DNA of 64,000 nucleotides from Xanthobacter autotrophicus Py2 (GTDB lineage: Bacteria > Pseudomonadota > Alphaproteobacteria > Rhizobiales > Xanthobacteraceae), in assembly GCA_000017645.1 (NCBI GenBank), contig CP000781.1, positions 3,335,501-3,399,500 on the forward strand, given 5' to 3'. A program made the position numbers and the translations under genes. The first letter of the stretch is position 1. Each line of letters starts with the position of its first letter. The notes beneath the pieces are model-generated. The model ran no database searches and was not told the origin of the DNA. It saw only the letters and a program-made list of their open reading frames with translations. This document shows, piece after piece, positions 1-9,872 of the stretch.

Positions 1-683
1 CATTGTCCAAGCTCCTTCGACCAGTTGATTGCGTTGACGTAGATTCCGAGCGGGTTCTTCTTCAGCGTGTCGGCGTCGCGCGGGGTCTGCACGGCGACGG
101 TGAGGATGGCGGACCAGCGTTCGGTCGAGGCGAGAGAGCCGTCCTGATAGCGGCGCTCGATCCAGGCGATGCGGAAGCTCGATGGCGAGGCGCGGATGAC
201 CGACGACACCTCGATCGCGACCTGTTGTTTGCCGACCTTGGCGAAGGGATCGTTCGACCGGGCGTAGTCGTTGAGCGCCAGCGCACCGCCCTGCGTAGTG
301 AAGTCGTAGGCGCGCAGCCAGTTCTGGCGCACGATGATCGCATCGGCCGGGATCGAGCGGACCTGCTCGATGAACCGCGCGAGATAGAAGGCGATCTGTG
401 GGTCGTTCGGTTGATAGTCGGCCGTCGCCGGCGCCACGGCCTGCGCCTGGCCGAGCCGGTCGACCTGCACCACCCAGGGTACGATCGAGCCATTGGCGGA
501 TTGCCAGACCAGCGCGGCGGCAAGGCCCATCGACAGCGCCAGCGAGCCGAAGGCCATGAAGCGCCAGTTGCGGGCCTGCACACGGGCGGAGCCGATACGC
601 TCGTCCCAGACCTGGGCGGCGCGCTGATAGGGCGTCTCAGGCTCGGGTGATTTGCCGTAATGGGTGGCCGGTCGTTTGAACAT
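1..683 (-). CDS. trbF: TrbF, VirB8-like inner-membrane component of the conjugative type IV secretion system (3' end at window edge)
   Basis: Reading the minus strand from the ATG at 683 gives about 227 residues beginning MFKRPATHYGKSPEPETPYQ and ending ...NWSKELGQ at base 3. An N-terminal cytoplasmic stretch is followed by one membrane segment near residues 43-63 (FMAFGSLALSMGLAAALVW) and a periplasmic VirB8-like domain, as expected for TrbF, which joins the inner-membrane part of the mating channel. The last two bases of the window read TG on this strand, so the stop codon is probably a TGA just outside. An ATG at bases 3-1 overlaps it and is the likely start of trbG. The start lies 2 bp after the trbL stop, indicating one operon. 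Confidence 0.9.
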   Translation of the reverse strand, partial: MFKRPATHYGKSPEPETPYQRAAQVWDERIGSARVQARNWRFMAFGSLALSMGLAAALVWQSANGSIVPWVVQVDRLGQAQAVAPATADYQPNDPQIAFYLARFIEQVRSIPADAIIVRQNWLRAYDFTTQGGALALNDYARSNDPFAKVGKQQVAIEVSSVIRASPSSFRIAWIERRYQDGSLASTERWSAILTVAVQTPRDADTLKKNPLGIYVNAINWSKELGQ

Positions 684-685
684 GG

Positions 686-2041
686 TCAGTCGCTTTCGGA
701 AAGGTTGACGGAAGAGCCGCCGCCGTGGCTATCGCCGCCGCGAACGGCGTGAGCGGCGGCCTGGACGCCGTGTGTCATCTGCTGCGAGCGCTTCATGCGC
801 TTGGCCCAGGCCGGCGGCCCGTCTGCGGAGGAAGATGAGGTCGAGGACGCACCTTCGGCCTCGCCGCCGACGGTCCCGGCGGTCGATGACCCGCCGGTTG
901 CGCTGAAGGCGGTGCGCGCGCCGGATCGGTAGCTCTGCTTCAGGCTGTCAGCGGCGCGGCCAGCCGCGCGTTTGAGCGGGGAGGCGGCGGCTTGCGCGCC
1001 GGCGCTGGCGACATTGCCGAGGCCGGAGGCGACGGCGGCGGCGCCGGATTCCCCGGCTGCGCCAAGGCTGTAGGCGGTCGATGCGCCGCCAGCCAATGCG
1101 GCTCCACCACGAGCAGCGGCGGCCGCGCCACCGGCCAGGGCTGTGCCGCCGGAAGCGACGGCGCCCACTGCGGCAGCGCCGGCCGCGACCGCGCCGCCTG
1201 CGGCCAGGCCGGTGCCGATCGCCGCGCCAGCGCCGAGCTGCGGCCCGCCGGAGACGAGGCCATTGGCGATACCGGGACCGAAGATACCGAGGCCAAGCAG
1301 CGACAGGGCGGCGAGCACGATCGCCATCGCATCGTCGATCGACGGCGTGGCGCCGCCGAAGCCCGCGGTGAACTCGGAGAACAGGGTCGAACCGATGCCG
1401 ATAATAACGGCGAGCACCAGCACCTTGATGCCCGACGAAATTACATTGCCGAGCACCCGTTCGGCCATGAAGGCGGATTTACCGAACAGGCCAAAGGGGA
1501 TCAGCACGAAGCCGGCGAGCGTTGTCAGCTTGAACTCGATCAGGGTGATGAAGAGCTGGATGGCGAGAACGAAGAAGGCGAGCAGCACCAGCACCCAGGC
1601 GAACAACATGCAGACGATCTGGATGAAGTTCTCGAAGAACGACCAGTAGCCCATCAGGCTGGAGATGGAGTCGAGCAGCGGTCGTCCGGCGTCGAGGCCG
1701 GTCTGCGCCACCTTTCCGGGGCGCAGCAGGTCGGTGACGGTGAAGCTCGTGCCGGACGCCTTCAGGCCCAGGCCGGCGAAGCTCTCGAAGACGATGCGGG
1801 CGAGGTTGTTCCAGTTGCCGATGATGTAGGCGAAGACACCGACGAACAGCGTCTTCTTCACCAGCCGGGCGATGATGTTCTCATCCGCGCCCCAGCTCCA
1901 GAATAGGGCGGCGAGCGTCACGTCGATGACGATCAGCGTTGTGGCGATGAAGCCGACTTCCGGTTGCAGGAGGCCGAAGCCGCCGTCGATGTAGCGGGTG
2001 AAGACCTCGAGGAAATGGTCGATGACGCCGGTGCCGCCCAC
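686..2041 (-). CDS. trbL: TrbL, VirB6-like polytopic membrane protein of the mating channel
   Basis: 451 residues. The N-terminal two thirds contain several hydrophobic segments (for example WVLVLLAFFVLAIQLFITL and SGIKVLVLAVIIGIGSTLF) typical of the TrbL/VirB6 inner-membrane family. A Gly/Ala-rich stretch from about residue 260 and a Ser/Thr-rich, basic C-terminal tail also fit TrbL. The gene starts 2 bp after trbK and ends 2 bp before trbF, so it is translated within the trb operon. VirB6-family proteins line the DNA path through the inner membrane; that role is family knowledge. The low-complexity tail makes the C-terminus poorly conserved. Confidence 0.93.
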   Translation of the reverse strand: MGGTGVIDHFLEVFTRYIDGGFGLLQPEVGFIATTLIVIDVTLAALFWSWGADENIIARLVKKTLFVGVFAYIIGNWNNLARIVFESFAGLGLKASGTSFTVTDLLRPGKVAQTGLDAGRPLLDSISSLMGYWSFFENFIQIVCMLFAWVLVLLAFFVLAIQLFITLIEFKLTTLAGFVLIPFGLFGKSAFMAERVLGNVISSGIKVLVLAVIIGIGSTLFSEFTAGFGGATPSIDDAMAIVLAALSLLGLGIFGPGIANGLVSGGPQLGAGAAIGTGLAAGGAVAAGAAAVGAVASGGTALAGGAAAAARGGAALAGGASTAYSLGAAGESGAAAVASGLGNVASAGAQAAASPLKRAAGRAADSLKQSYRSGARTAFSATGGSSTAGTVGGEAEGASSTSSSSADGPPAWAKRMKRSQQMTHGVQAAAHAVRGGDSHGGGSSVNLSESD

Positions 2042-2043
2042 GA

Positions 2044-2415
2044 TCAGCGTGCCTCCGGTTGAGCCGGTTCCACCTGAATGGTGGGCGCGGCGCTGCCAGG
2101 AGCCGTATCGGCGGGCGTGTTCGGGAACAGTGTGGCCCGACCGGACGGCGCTGTCGCCGGCGCGGGTTTCCCAAGGAAGCGCTGACGGCTCTCAGCCCAG
2201 GCGCGCAGACAGGACGGATCGCGCGGCCCGGCTTCGCCCATGCCGCTGCACCGCGCCAGTTCCGCATCGAGCGGATCTCGCTCCGTGATGGAACGCATCT
2301 GCGTCGTCGGGCTGTTCTGCCGGTCGTCCTTGCGGGTCATTTCGATCGCGGTCGCCGTCACCGCGATCGCGACGAAAACGACAGCGCCGAGGCGCGCGAG
2401 GGTCTTGCCGTCCAT
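2044..2415 (-). CDS. TrbK-alt-like putative entry-exclusion lipoprotein/membrane protein
   Basis: 123 residues starting MDGKTLARLGAVVFVAIAVTA, with one N-terminal membrane segment and a short soluble tail. Between trbJ and trbL this position is normally occupied by trbK, and the pattern (membrane anchor, ARCSGMGEAGPRDPSCLRAW with two cysteines, Pro/Ala-rich tail) fits the family annotated TrbK-alt. TrbK proteins block redundant transfer into cells already carrying the element; assignment of that role here rests on position and family resemblance. Confidence 0.75.
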   Translation of the reverse strand: MDGKTLARLGAVVFVAIAVTATAIEMTRKDDRQNSPTTQMRSITERDPLDAELARCSGMGEAGPRDPSCLRAWAESRQRFLGKPAPATAPSGRATLFPNTPADTAPGSAAPTIQVEPAQPEAR

Positions 2416-2425
2416 CGCCTTGCCC

Positions 2426-3184
2426 TCAATTGCCGTGGAACATCTGCGCGTTGCCGGGCTGATAGCCGGTGCCCGGCGTCAGGAAGCGGCGGCGCTGCTC
2501 GCGGCCTTGTTCGGCGGCTGCGGCCTGTTCCGCAGATTGCAGCGCCTGCGCCCGACCGTTGGCGGTGACGACGGCGGTGAGATCGGCGAGCTGCTGCGCC
2601 TGAAGGGCGAGAAGCTGATTGCCGGCCTGGGTGGCTTGAAGCGCGCCGGCTGCCGACTGGCTGGCGCCGACCAGTGCAGACATCTGCGTGCGGTTGGTGT
2701 CGATGTTACCGACGACGGTGGCCTGCACGCGCATGGCGTCCTGCAAGCCGCCGACTGTATTCTGCCAGCGAGCCTTGGCGTCGGCGATCAGTTGCGTATT
2801 CGACGCCGACATCGACACATTGGCGTATTTGGTCTGGAACGCCTGATCGATCTGCTGGACGTCGTAGGCGATGTTCTGCGCCTGCTGGAGCAGTTGTTGG
2901 GTGCGCTGCACCGATTGCTGAAGCTGTTGCAGCGACGAATAAGGCAGGCTGGCGAGATTACGGGCCTGATTGATGAGCATCTGCGCTTCGTTCTGAAGCG
3001 AGGTGATCTGATTGGTGATCTGCTGAAGGCTGCGCGCGGCCGTCAGCACGTTCTGCACATAGTTCGTCGGGTCATAGACGATCCATTGCGCCTGCGCCGG
3101 CGCAGCCCACATCGGGGCGAGAACGACAGGGGTGACGAGCAGCGCGGCGGCGAGCCGCGCCGCGCGGGAGCGCGGCAAGGTCAT
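2426..3184 (-). CDS. trbJ: TrbJ, VirB5-like pilus-associated protein
   Basis: 252 residues. I choose the ATG at 3184 rather than the longer open frame because it has a GGAGA ribosome site 9 bp upstream, overlaps the trbE stop (ATGA), and opens with a clear signal peptide (MTLPRSRAARLAAALLVTP...APAQAQ). The mature part begins with IVYDPTNYVQN and is rich in Gln with long helical stretches (LQQLQQSVQRTQQLLQQA), as in TrbJ/VirB5 proteins, which form the pilus tip and mediate contact. It lies in the trb operon between trbE and trbK. Confidence 0.93.
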   Translation of the reverse strand: MTLPRSRAARLAAALLVTPVVLAPMWAAPAQAQWIVYDPTNYVQNVLTAARSLQQITNQITSLQNEAQMLINQARNLASLPYSSLQQLQQSVQRTQQLLQQAQNIAYDVQQIDQAFQTKYANVSMSASNTQLIADAKARWQNTVGGLQDAMRVQATVVGNIDTNRTQMSALVGASQSAAGALQATQAGNQLLALQAQQLADLTAVVTANGRAQALQSAEQAAAAEQGREQRRRFLTPGTGYQPGNAQMFHGN

Positions 3185-5619
3185 GGCAGTTTCTCCGTTG
3201 TGGTGAGTGTTGGGATGAGGTCGGCCGCCCAGCCGAGATCGCGGTGGCGGAGCCAAGCGGTGAGGAAGCCCGCCTGACCATGTTCGGCGAACAGCCGTGC
3301 GATCGCGGTCTGGTCGGTTTTGGAAGACGCGGCGCAGAGCGCTAGGGCGACGTCCGACAGCCCCAACTCGAACAGGCGGTTGCCGCGCCGGGACTGGCAG
3401 TAATAGTCGCGCTTGGGCATGGCCCGCGCGATGATCTCGATCTGCCGGTCGTTAAGACCGAAGCGGCGATAGATCGCGGTGATCTGCGGCTCGATGGCTC
3501 GCTCGTTCGGCAACAGGAGCCGGGTCTGGCAGCTCTCGATGATCGCAGGCGCGATCGCCGAGCCGTCGATGTCGGACAGCGACTGCGTAGCGAAGATGAC
3601 GCTGGCGTTCTTCTTGCGGAGGGTCTTCAGCCACTCGCGGAGCTGGCTGGCGAAGCCTTCGTCGTCGAGCGCCAGCCAGCCCTCGTCGATGATGAGAAGG
3701 GTCGGCGATCCGTCGAGGCGGTCTTCGATGCGGTGGAACAGATAGGAGAGCACGGCGGGCGCGGCGCCGGTGCCGATCAGCCCTTCGGTCTCGAACGCCT
3801 GCACGGTTGCGGTGCCGAGATGCTCACGCTCGGCGTCGAGCAGCCGTCCGTAGGGACCGCCGATGCAATAGGCGCGCAGCGCCTGCTTCAGATCGTTGGA
3901 CTGGAGCAGGACGCAAAGGCCGGTGATGGTGCGTTCCTCGACCGGCGCCGAGGCCAGCGAAGTCAGCGCCGTCCAGATGTGTTCCTTCACCTCCGGCGTG
4001 ATGGCGACGCCTTCGCGTGTCAGGATGGCCACGATCCAGTCGGCCGCCCACGCGCGCTCGGGAACATCGTTGATGCCGGCCAGTGGCTGGAGGCTGACCG
4101 AGGCTTCCGCTCCATCGGACAGATCGCCACCGAGGTCGTGCCAGTCGCCGCCCATGGCGAGTGCCGCGGCCCGGATCGAGCCGCCGAAATCGAAGGCGAA
4201 GACCTGTGCTTGGCGGTAGCGCCGGAACTGCAAGGCCATCAGCGCCAACAACACGGACTTGCCGGCGCCGGTCGGGCCGACGATCAGCGTATGTCCGACA
4301 TCGCCGACGTGAAGCGAAAACCGGAATGGGGTGGAGCCTTCGGTCTTGCCGAAGAGCAGTGGCGGTGCTGCAAAATGCTCGTCCCGTTCCGGCCCCGCCC
4401 ACACCGCCGAGAGCGGAATCATGTGAGCGAGATTGAGGGTGGAAACCGGCGGCTGCCGGACATTGGCATAGACATGCCCTGGCAGGCTGCCGAGCCAGGC
4501 GTCCACCGCGTTGATGGTCTCGGCCATCACCGTGAAGTCGCGGCCCTGAATGACCTTCTCGACCAGGCGCAGCTTCTCGTCAGCGGTGCGCGGATCGGCG
4601 TCCCACACCGTCACCGTCGCGGTGACATAGGCGATACCGGCATAGTCGGCGCCGAGTTCCTGTAGCGCGAGATCGGCGTCCGCGGCCTTGTTCGACGCAT
4701 CGGTGTCCACGAGAACGGACGCCTCGTTGGTCATCACCTCCTTGAGGATCGCCGCGACGGATTTGCGCTTGGCGAACCATTGCCGCCGGATCTTGGTCAG
4801 CAGCTTTGTCGCGTCGGTTTTGTCGAGCAGGATCGCGCGGGTGCTCCACCGATAGGGAAAGGCGAGCCGATTCAGCTCGTCGAGCAGGCCGGGCGTGGTC
4901 GCAGTGGGGAAACCGGTGACGGTGAGCACGCGCAAGTGCGATTGTCCGAGGCGAGGCTCCAGCCCGCCGGTCAGCGGCTGGTCGGCCAGCAGCGCGTCGA
5001 GATAAATCGGGGTTTCGGGCACCCGGACGCGGTGCCGGTGCGTGGAAACGCAGCCATGCAGATAGGTCAGCGTCTCGCCGTCATCGAGCCAGCGGCATTC
5101 CGGCATGAAGGCTTCGACCAGGCGCAGCAGCCGGTCGGTGCGGTCGGTGAAACCGCCCATCGCTTCGTGCGGATCGAGCCCCTTCTGGTCACGGCCCTCA
5201 TAGAGCCAGCTTTCGGCGCGAGCCGCGTCTTCGGCCGGCGGCAGGTAGGTGAAGGTCAGGAAGTAGCTGGACTCGAAATGCGCCCCGGCCTCCTCGAAGT
5301 CAGCCTTGCGCTCGGCGTCGACCAGGGCGGAAGCGGCATCGGGAAAACTGCTGTCGGGATAGCGGTTCGAGGGATGGCGCTGCGCCTCGACAAAGATCGC
5401 CCAACCCGAGCCGAGGCGGCGGAAAGCGTTGTTGAGGCGACCGGCGACGGCGACCAGTTCAGCCGGCACCGCGGAATCGAGATCCGGCCCCCGGAACCTC
5501 GCCGTGCGTTGAAAGCTGCCATCCTTGTTGAGCACGACGCCGGTGCCGACGAGCGCCGCCCAGGGCAGGAAATCGGCGAGCCGGGTGTTCTTGTTGCGAT
5601 ATTCGGCGAGGTTCATCAT
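3181..5619 (-). CDS. trbE: TrbE, VirB4-family ATPase of the conjugative type IV secretion system
   Basis: 812 residues from the ATG at 5619 (AAGGAG ribosome site; a second ATG follows directly). Walker A GPTGAGKSVLL lies near residue 440 and Walker B LLIIDEGWLALDDEG near 640, followed by FATQSLSDIDGSA, all hallmarks of VirB4 ATPases that energise pilus assembly and substrate transfer at the inner membrane. The N-terminal half matches the CagE/TrbE/VirB4 domain (FLPWAALVGTGVVLNKDGSFQRT). It overlaps trbJ by 4 bp and follows trbD by 13 bp. Longer open frame upstream of 5619 is out-of-frame trbD sequence and was not used. Confidence 0.96.
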   Translation of the reverse strand: MMNLAEYRNKNTRLADFLPWAALVGTGVVLNKDGSFQRTARFRGPDLDSAVPAELVAVAGRLNNAFRRLGSGWAIFVEAQRHPSNRYPDSSFPDAASALVDAERKADFEEAGAHFESSYFLTFTYLPPAEDAARAESWLYEGRDQKGLDPHEAMGGFTDRTDRLLRLVEAFMPECRWLDDGETLTYLHGCVSTHRHRVRVPETPIYLDALLADQPLTGGLEPRLGQSHLRVLTVTGFPTATTPGLLDELNRLAFPYRWSTRAILLDKTDATKLLTKIRRQWFAKRKSVAAILKEVMTNEASVLVDTDASNKAADADLALQELGADYAGIAYVTATVTVWDADPRTADEKLRLVEKVIQGRDFTVMAETINAVDAWLGSLPGHVYANVRQPPVSTLNLAHMIPLSAVWAGPERDEHFAAPPLLFGKTEGSTPFRFSLHVGDVGHTLIVGPTGAGKSVLLALMALQFRRYRQAQVFAFDFGGSIRAAALAMGGDWHDLGGDLSDGAEASVSLQPLAGINDVPERAWAADWIVAILTREGVAITPEVKEHIWTALTSLASAPVEERTITGLCVLLQSNDLKQALRAYCIGGPYGRLLDAEREHLGTATVQAFETEGLIGTGAAPAVLSYLFHRIEDRLDGSPTLLIIDEGWLALDDEGFASQLREWLKTLRKKNASVIFATQSLSDIDGSAIAPAIIESCQTRLLLPNERAIEPQITAIYRRFGLNDRQIEIIARAMPKRDYYCQSRRGNRLFELGLSDVALALCAASSKTDQTAIARLFAEHGQAGFLTAWLRHRDLGWAADLIPTLTTTEKLP

Positions 5620-5632
5620 CGTAGCGCGCTCC

Positions 5633-5905
5633 TTAAACCGAGAGGTGCGCGGGGATGCGCAAGTGTCGGCGGCCGACATCGACGAACAGCGGATCGCGTT
5701 TGGCCGCCCACACCGCCGCGAAATGGCCGATGGCCCAGACGATGAGGCCGACCAGCCAGAGGCGCAGGCCCAAGCCGAGCGCACCGGCCAGCGTGCCGTT
5801 CATGATGGCGATGGCGCGCGGAGCGCCGCCGAGCAGGATCGGCTCGGACAGTGCTCTGTGAACCGCCACGGTGAAGCCCGGCACGTCGTCGGCCACCCCC
5901 GCCAT
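5633..5905 (-). CDS. trbD: TrbD, VirB3-like membrane protein
   Basis: 90 residues beginning [21 protein letters not shown], with two closely spaced hydrophobic segments (GALGLGLRLWLVGLIVWAIGHF region), the standard VirB3/TrbD layout. Its ATG at 5905 shares one base with the trbC stop (TGATG), pointing to translational coupling. VirB3 proteins partner the VirB4 ATPase, here the adjacent TrbE. Start choice rests on the coupling and on family length. Confidence 0.92.
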   Translation of the reverse strand: MAGVADDVPGFTVAVHRALSEPILLGGAPRAIAIMNGTLAGALGLGLRLWLVGLIVWAIGHFAAVWAAKRDPLFVDVGRRHLRIPAHLSV

Positions 5906-6237
5906 CAGACGAGCGCCCCGCCGCCGAACGAGAAGAACGACAGAAAGAAGCTCGACGCCGCAAAGGCGATCGACAGGCCGAAGACGATCTGGATCAGGCG
6001 ACGGAACCCCCCGGAGGTGTCGCCGAAGGCCAACGTCAGTCCGGTCGTGATAATGATGATGACGGCGACGATCTTGGCCACCGGCCCTTCGATCGACTGA
6101 AGGATGGATTGCAGCGGTGCTTCCCACGGCATGGATGAACCGGAGGCATGGGCGGGCGCCGCCATCACGACGGAGAGCGTGGCGACGGACAGCGCCGAGA
6201 CGAGGCGATGGCGCGTTTGATGCAGGCGTTGGATCAC
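5905..6237 (-). CDS. trbC: TrbC, VirB2-like pilin precursor
   Basis: 110 residues with a long signal sequence (to about APAHASGSS) followed by two hydrophobic helices ([18 protein letters not shown] and [21 protein letters not shown]), the pattern of TrbC/VirB2 conjugative pilins. The TrbC pilin of RP4 is matured by signal-peptidase-like cleavage and TraF-mediated cyclisation. A TraF-like peptidase gene is present in this element at 15128-15673. It overlaps trbB by 4 bp and trbD by 1 bp. Confidence 0.93.
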   Translation of the reverse strand: MIQRLHQTRHRLVSALSVATLSVVMAAPAHASGSSMPWEAPLQSILQSIEGPVAKIVAVIIIITTGLTLAFGDTSGGFRRLIQIVFGLSIAFAASSFFLSFFSFGGGALV

Positions 6238-7262
6238 AGGGTTTCTCCTTCAAGGCTGGTGGGGTTGAGAGAGGCCGCGCGGTCGTCGCTCCCGGAGGCT
6301 GGTGCGTCGGCGGGCGTGACGCGGTAATCGCCGTCCGGGCCGAGGCCCTCGACGCGGACGAGTTCGGAGAGGCGGCGTGCCGAGCCGCGGCCGGAGAGCA
6401 CGGCTACGAGGTCGATCGTTTCAGCGATCAGCGCGCGCGGGACGGTGACGACGGCTTCCTGGATGAGCTGTTCCATCCGCCGCAGCGCGCCGATGGCGCT
6501 GCCGGCGTGAATCGTGCCGACGCCGCCGGGATGGCCGGTGCCCCAGGCTTTGAGGAGGTCGAGCGCCTCGGCGCCACGCACCTCGCCGATCGGGATGCGG
6601 TCGGGGCGCAGGCGCAGCGAGGACCGGACGAGATCGGAGAGCGAGGCGACGCCATCCTTGGTCCGCATGGCGACGAGGTTGGGCGCGGCGCATTGCAGCT
6701 CGCGCGTGTCTTCGATGATGACGACGCGATCGGAGGTCTTCGCTACCTCGGCCAACAACGCATTGGTCAGCGTCGTCTTCCCGGTCGAGGTGCCGCCGGC
6801 GACAAGAATGTTGGCGCGGGTAGCGACGCCGGCCCGCAGCGCCTCGGCCTGCGTGACGGACATGATCCCCGCGCGGACATAATCGTCGAGCGTGAACACG
6901 GCGACGGCGGGCTTGCGGATGGCGAAGGCCGGGGCCGCGACCACCGGGGGCAACAACCCCTCGAACCGCTCCCCCGTCTCGGGCAACTCGGCCGAGACAC
7001 GCGGGCTGCCGGTGTGGACTTCGGCGCCGACATGGTGCGCGACCAGGCGCACGATGCGCTCGCCGTTGGCGGGAGACAGCCGCTCGCCCGTGTCGGCCAG
7101 CCCTTCGGCGAGCCGGTCGATCCAGATACGCCCGTCGGGGTTCAGCATCACCTCGACGACGGAGGCGTCTTCCATGAAGCGGGCGATGGCGGGACCGAGC
7201 GCCGTGCGCAGCATCCGTGCGCCACGCGCCAGCCCTTCTGAATTGTGCTGAGAAATCGCCAT
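6234..7262 (-). CDS. trbB: TrbB, VirB11-family secretion ATPase
   Basis: 342 residues. Walker [10 protein letters not shown] lies near residues 155-163, followed by [12 protein letters not shown], then [17 protein letters not shown] and [12 protein letters not shown], the Asp and His box signatures of VirB11/TrbB hexameric ATPases. TrbB powers assembly of the mating channel at the cytoplasmic face. It is the first trb gene; 169 bp separate it from the CopG-like gene upstream, leaving room for a promoter. A small hairpin TCCCCG-GA-CGGGGA lies at about 7298-7311 in this gap. Confidence 0.96.
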   Translation of the reverse strand: MAISQHNSEGLARGARMLRTALGPAIARFMEDASVVEVMLNPDGRIWIDRLAEGLADTGERLSPANGERIVRLVAHHVGAEVHTGSPRVSAELPETGERFEGLLPPVVAAPAFAIRKPAVAVFTLDDYVRAGIMSVTQAEALRAGVATRANILVAGGTSTGKTTLTNALLAEVAKTSDRVVIIEDTRELQCAAPNLVAMRTKDGVASLSDLVRSSLRLRPDRIPIGEVRGAEALDLLKAWGTGHPGGVGTIHAGSAIGALRRMEQLIQEAVVTVPRALIAETIDLVAVLSGRGSARRLSELVRVEGLGPDGDYRVTPADAPASGSDDRAASLNPTSLEGETL

Positions 7263-7431
7263 CTGATCCCCGATCCAACCGGGATAAGCTCAGACGCTCC
7301 CCGGACGGGGATGATTAAAAGAGCCAGAAATCAGGCCAGTTCAACAAGAGTTGGTCGTAGTAGTAGCGTGGCGCGCAAATACAGGAGAAAGGCGGAGTTG
7401 AGTCTTTATGCCGGCCTCGTCTGGCAGCCAT

Positions 7432-7869
7432 TCACCCCTGATCGGCGGCCTTGTCGCGGCGTGAGTCGATGTCGCGCGACAGATCTTTGAGGAACCGATC
7501 GCCGGTCGCCAGCTTCCGGCCGAGTGTTTGCAGGAAACCCTCGAACCGTTCCATGCCCTTGGCGCGCGCCGATGGATGTGCGGCGTCAGGCAATGGCGGG
7601 GTGAGAGTCATCCAGAAGCGGATGAACAGCGAGAGCGTCTCGCCGAGAATGGCGAGATCTTCGTCCATGCCGTCGATCTGGCGCCCGATCCTGTCCATGC
7701 GACGAGCAAAGACGGCCTCCAGCCGTTCGGAGGCGTCGGCTGAGAGGAAAGACGCGACGGCAGCTTCGATTACAGCGGACTTCGAGACGCGGCGCCGGAG
7801 CGCCAGCGCCTCGACCTTCCTCAACAATTCCGGCTCGAAATAGACGTTCATGCGGGTTTTGGTCTGCAT
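7432..7869 (-). CDS. CopG/ribbon-helix-helix family regulator between traG and trbB
   Basis: 145 residues. The N-terminal 45 residues (MNVYFEPELLRKVEALALRRR, VSKSAVIEAAVASFL) match a ribbon-helix-helix DNA-binding fold; the rest is predicted helical and would support oligomerisation. A CopG-like gene at this place is common in trb-type ICEs. It lies 11 bp after traG and upstream of trbB, so it could regulate the transfer genes; this is inference from position. Confidence 0.8.
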   Translation of the reverse strand: MQTKTRMNVYFEPELLRKVEALALRRRVSKSAVIEAAVASFLSADASERLEAVFARRMDRIGRQIDGMDEDLAILGETLSLFIRFWMTLTPPLPDAAHPSARAKGMERFEGFLQTLGRKLATGDRFLKDLSRDIDSRRDKAADQG

Positions 7870-7880
7870 GGTTGGCCCTG

Positions 7881-9872
7881 CTACAACTCGATGCCATCGG
7901 CCGGGTCCATTGTCGCCTGCCGGGCGATAGATGTGACCTGACGACGAAGGCTGCGGGCCTTGGCGGCGTCCGTGTCCGGCTCGTCGTCGAGCAGGGCGAA
8001 CTCTCCAATTGCCGGACGCTCGGGGGGTGCGATCTCTTCATGCTCCGGCAATTCCGGCTCGCGGCGGATACCTGCATTGGCCGGATCGGTGATCGGGCCG
8101 GTTTCGGTATTGGCCGTTACGCCGGCCGATGCGGTCGGGATCGCCAGTGCGGACCAATCATCGGTGGGCGGCTTGGCCGAGCCTTTTGTGGCTGCGGATT
8201 TCGGCGGCGGCATGATCCGCTCACGGAACCGCGCATCCTCGTAGTAGCGGGCCTTCTTCGCGCGCACCGGCGGGACGCCCGCGACCAGCAGCAATTCATC
8301 GGCGGGTGGAAGCTGCATGACCTCGCCGGGAGTAAGCAACGGCCTGGCCGTCTCCTGCCGCGACACCATGAGATGCCCCAGCCAGGGCGAAAGCCGGTGG
8401 CCGGCATAGTTGGTGGAATCGCGCATCTCGGTCGCGGTGCCCAATGCGTCCGACACGCGCTTGGCTGTGCGCTCGTCGTTGGTGGCGAAGGCGACGCGGA
8501 CATGGCAGTTGTCGAGCACGCTGTTGTTGGCGCCATACGCCTTTTCGATCTGGTTGAGGCTCTGCGCGATCAAAAAGCTCTTGATCCCGTAGCCCGCCAT
8601 GAAAGCCAGCGCGGACTCGAAGAAATCCAACCTTCCCAGCGCCGGAAACTCGTCGAGCATCAACAGCAGCCGGTGGCGATTGGCCGAGGTCGTCAGGTCT
8701 TCGGTCAAGCGCCGCCCGACCTGATTGAGCAGCAGGCGGATCAGCGGTTTGGTGCGGTTGATGTCCGACGGCGGCACCACGAGGTAGAGGCTGACGGGCC
8801 TGTCGCCCGAGACGAGATCGGCGATGCGCCAGTCGCAGCGCGCCGTCACTTTCGCCACCACGGGATCACGATAGAGGCCGAGGAACGACATGGCGGTCGA
8901 CAGCACGCCCGATCGTTCGTTGTCGCTCTTGTTCAGCAGCTCGCGCGCCGACGACGCGATGACGGGATGCACGCCGGCCTCGCCGAGATGCGGGGTATTC
9001 ATCATGGCGCGCAACGTCGCCTCGACGGGTCGCTTCGGATCGGACAGGAAATTGGCGACGCCCGCCAGCGTCTTGTCGGCTTCCGCGTAGAGAACATGCA
9101 GGATCGCGCCGACCAGAAGCGAATGGCTGGTCTTTTCCCAATGGTTCCTTTTGTCCAAAGCACCTTCGGGATCGACGAGGATATCGGCGATGTTCTGCAC
9201 GTCGCGGACTTCTTTGTCGCCGCGCCGCACCTCGAGCAGCGGATTATAGGCCGACGAGGTGGGATTGGTCGGATCGAACAGCAGCACGCGGCCGTGCCGA
9301 GAGCGGAAGCCGGCGGTCAGCCCCCAATTCTCCCCCTTGATGTCATGGATGATCGTGCTGCCGGGCCAGGTCAGCAGGGTCGGTACGACGAGACCGACGC
9401 CCTTGCCCGATCTGGTCGGCGCGAAGCACAGCACATGCTCCGGGCCATCGTGGCGGAGATAGTCGCGGTCATAGCGACCAAGCACCACGCCGTCCGCGCC
9501 GAGCAATCCGGCTGCCTTGATCTCGTTCAGCTCGGCCCAGCGCGCCGAGCCATAGGTGACGACGTTCTTCGCGTCCCGCGCTCGGATCACAGACAGGGTG
9601 ATGGCGACGACGATCGAGACCAAGCCGCCCGATACCGCGATCATGGCGCCTTCGAGGAAAATCGACGGCGCATAGGCGTCGAACGAGAACCACCACCAGA
9701 AGAAGATCGGCGGGTAATAGACCGGCCAACCCGCTACCACGAACCACGGCTGTCCGAGCTGCGCCTGAAACCCGAGACGCCATGCCGTCCATTCCGTTGC
9801 GCACCATATCGCGGTGAGCACGATGGCGAGGACGATTGCGACTTGTCCCCAAAGGACACGGCTTCCAGACAT
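7881..9872 (-). CDS. traG: TraG, VirD4-family type IV coupling protein
   Basis: 663 residues from the ATG at 9872 (GGAG 9 bp upstream); the longer open frame to 10043 lacks a supporting site. Two or more N-terminal membrane segments (VLWGQVAIVLAIVLTAIW; SIFLEGAMIAVSGGLVSIVVAI) precede the ATPase domain with Walker A PTRSGKGVGLVVP near residue 150 and Walker B LLMLDEFPALGR near 402, followed by LIAQSLNQIEKAYG. TraG joins the relaxosome to the secretion channel and pumps the DNA strand. It lies between the relaxase and the CopG/trb genes, the usual layout. Confidence 0.95.
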   Translation of the reverse strand: MSGSRVLWGQVAIVLAIVLTAIWCATEWTAWRLGFQAQLGQPWFVVAGWPVYYPPIFFWWWFSFDAYAPSIFLEGAMIAVSGGLVSIVVAITLSVIRARDAKNVVTYGSARWAELNEIKAAGLLGADGVVLGRYDRDYLRHDGPEHVLCFAPTRSGKGVGLVVPTLLTWPGSTIIHDIKGENWGLTAGFRSRHGRVLLFDPTNPTSSAYNPLLEVRRGDKEVRDVQNIADILVDPEGALDKRNHWEKTSHSLLVGAILHVLYAEADKTLAGVANFLSDPKRPVEATLRAMMNTPHLGEAGVHPVIASSARELLNKSDNERSGVLSTAMSFLGLYRDPVVAKVTARCDWRIADLVSGDRPVSLYLVVPPSDINRTKPLIRLLLNQVGRRLTEDLTTSANRHRLLLMLDEFPALGRLDFFESALAFMAGYGIKSFLIAQSLNQIEKAYGANNSVLDNCHVRVAFATNDERTAKRVSDALGTATEMRDSTNYAGHRLSPWLGHLMVSRQETARPLLTPGEVMQLPPADELLLVAGVPPVRAKKARYYEDARFRERIMPPPKSAATKGSAKPPTDDWSALAIPTASAGVTANTETGPITDPANAGIRREPELPEHEEIAPPERPAIGEFALLDDEPDTDAAKARSLRRQVTSIARQATMDPADGIEL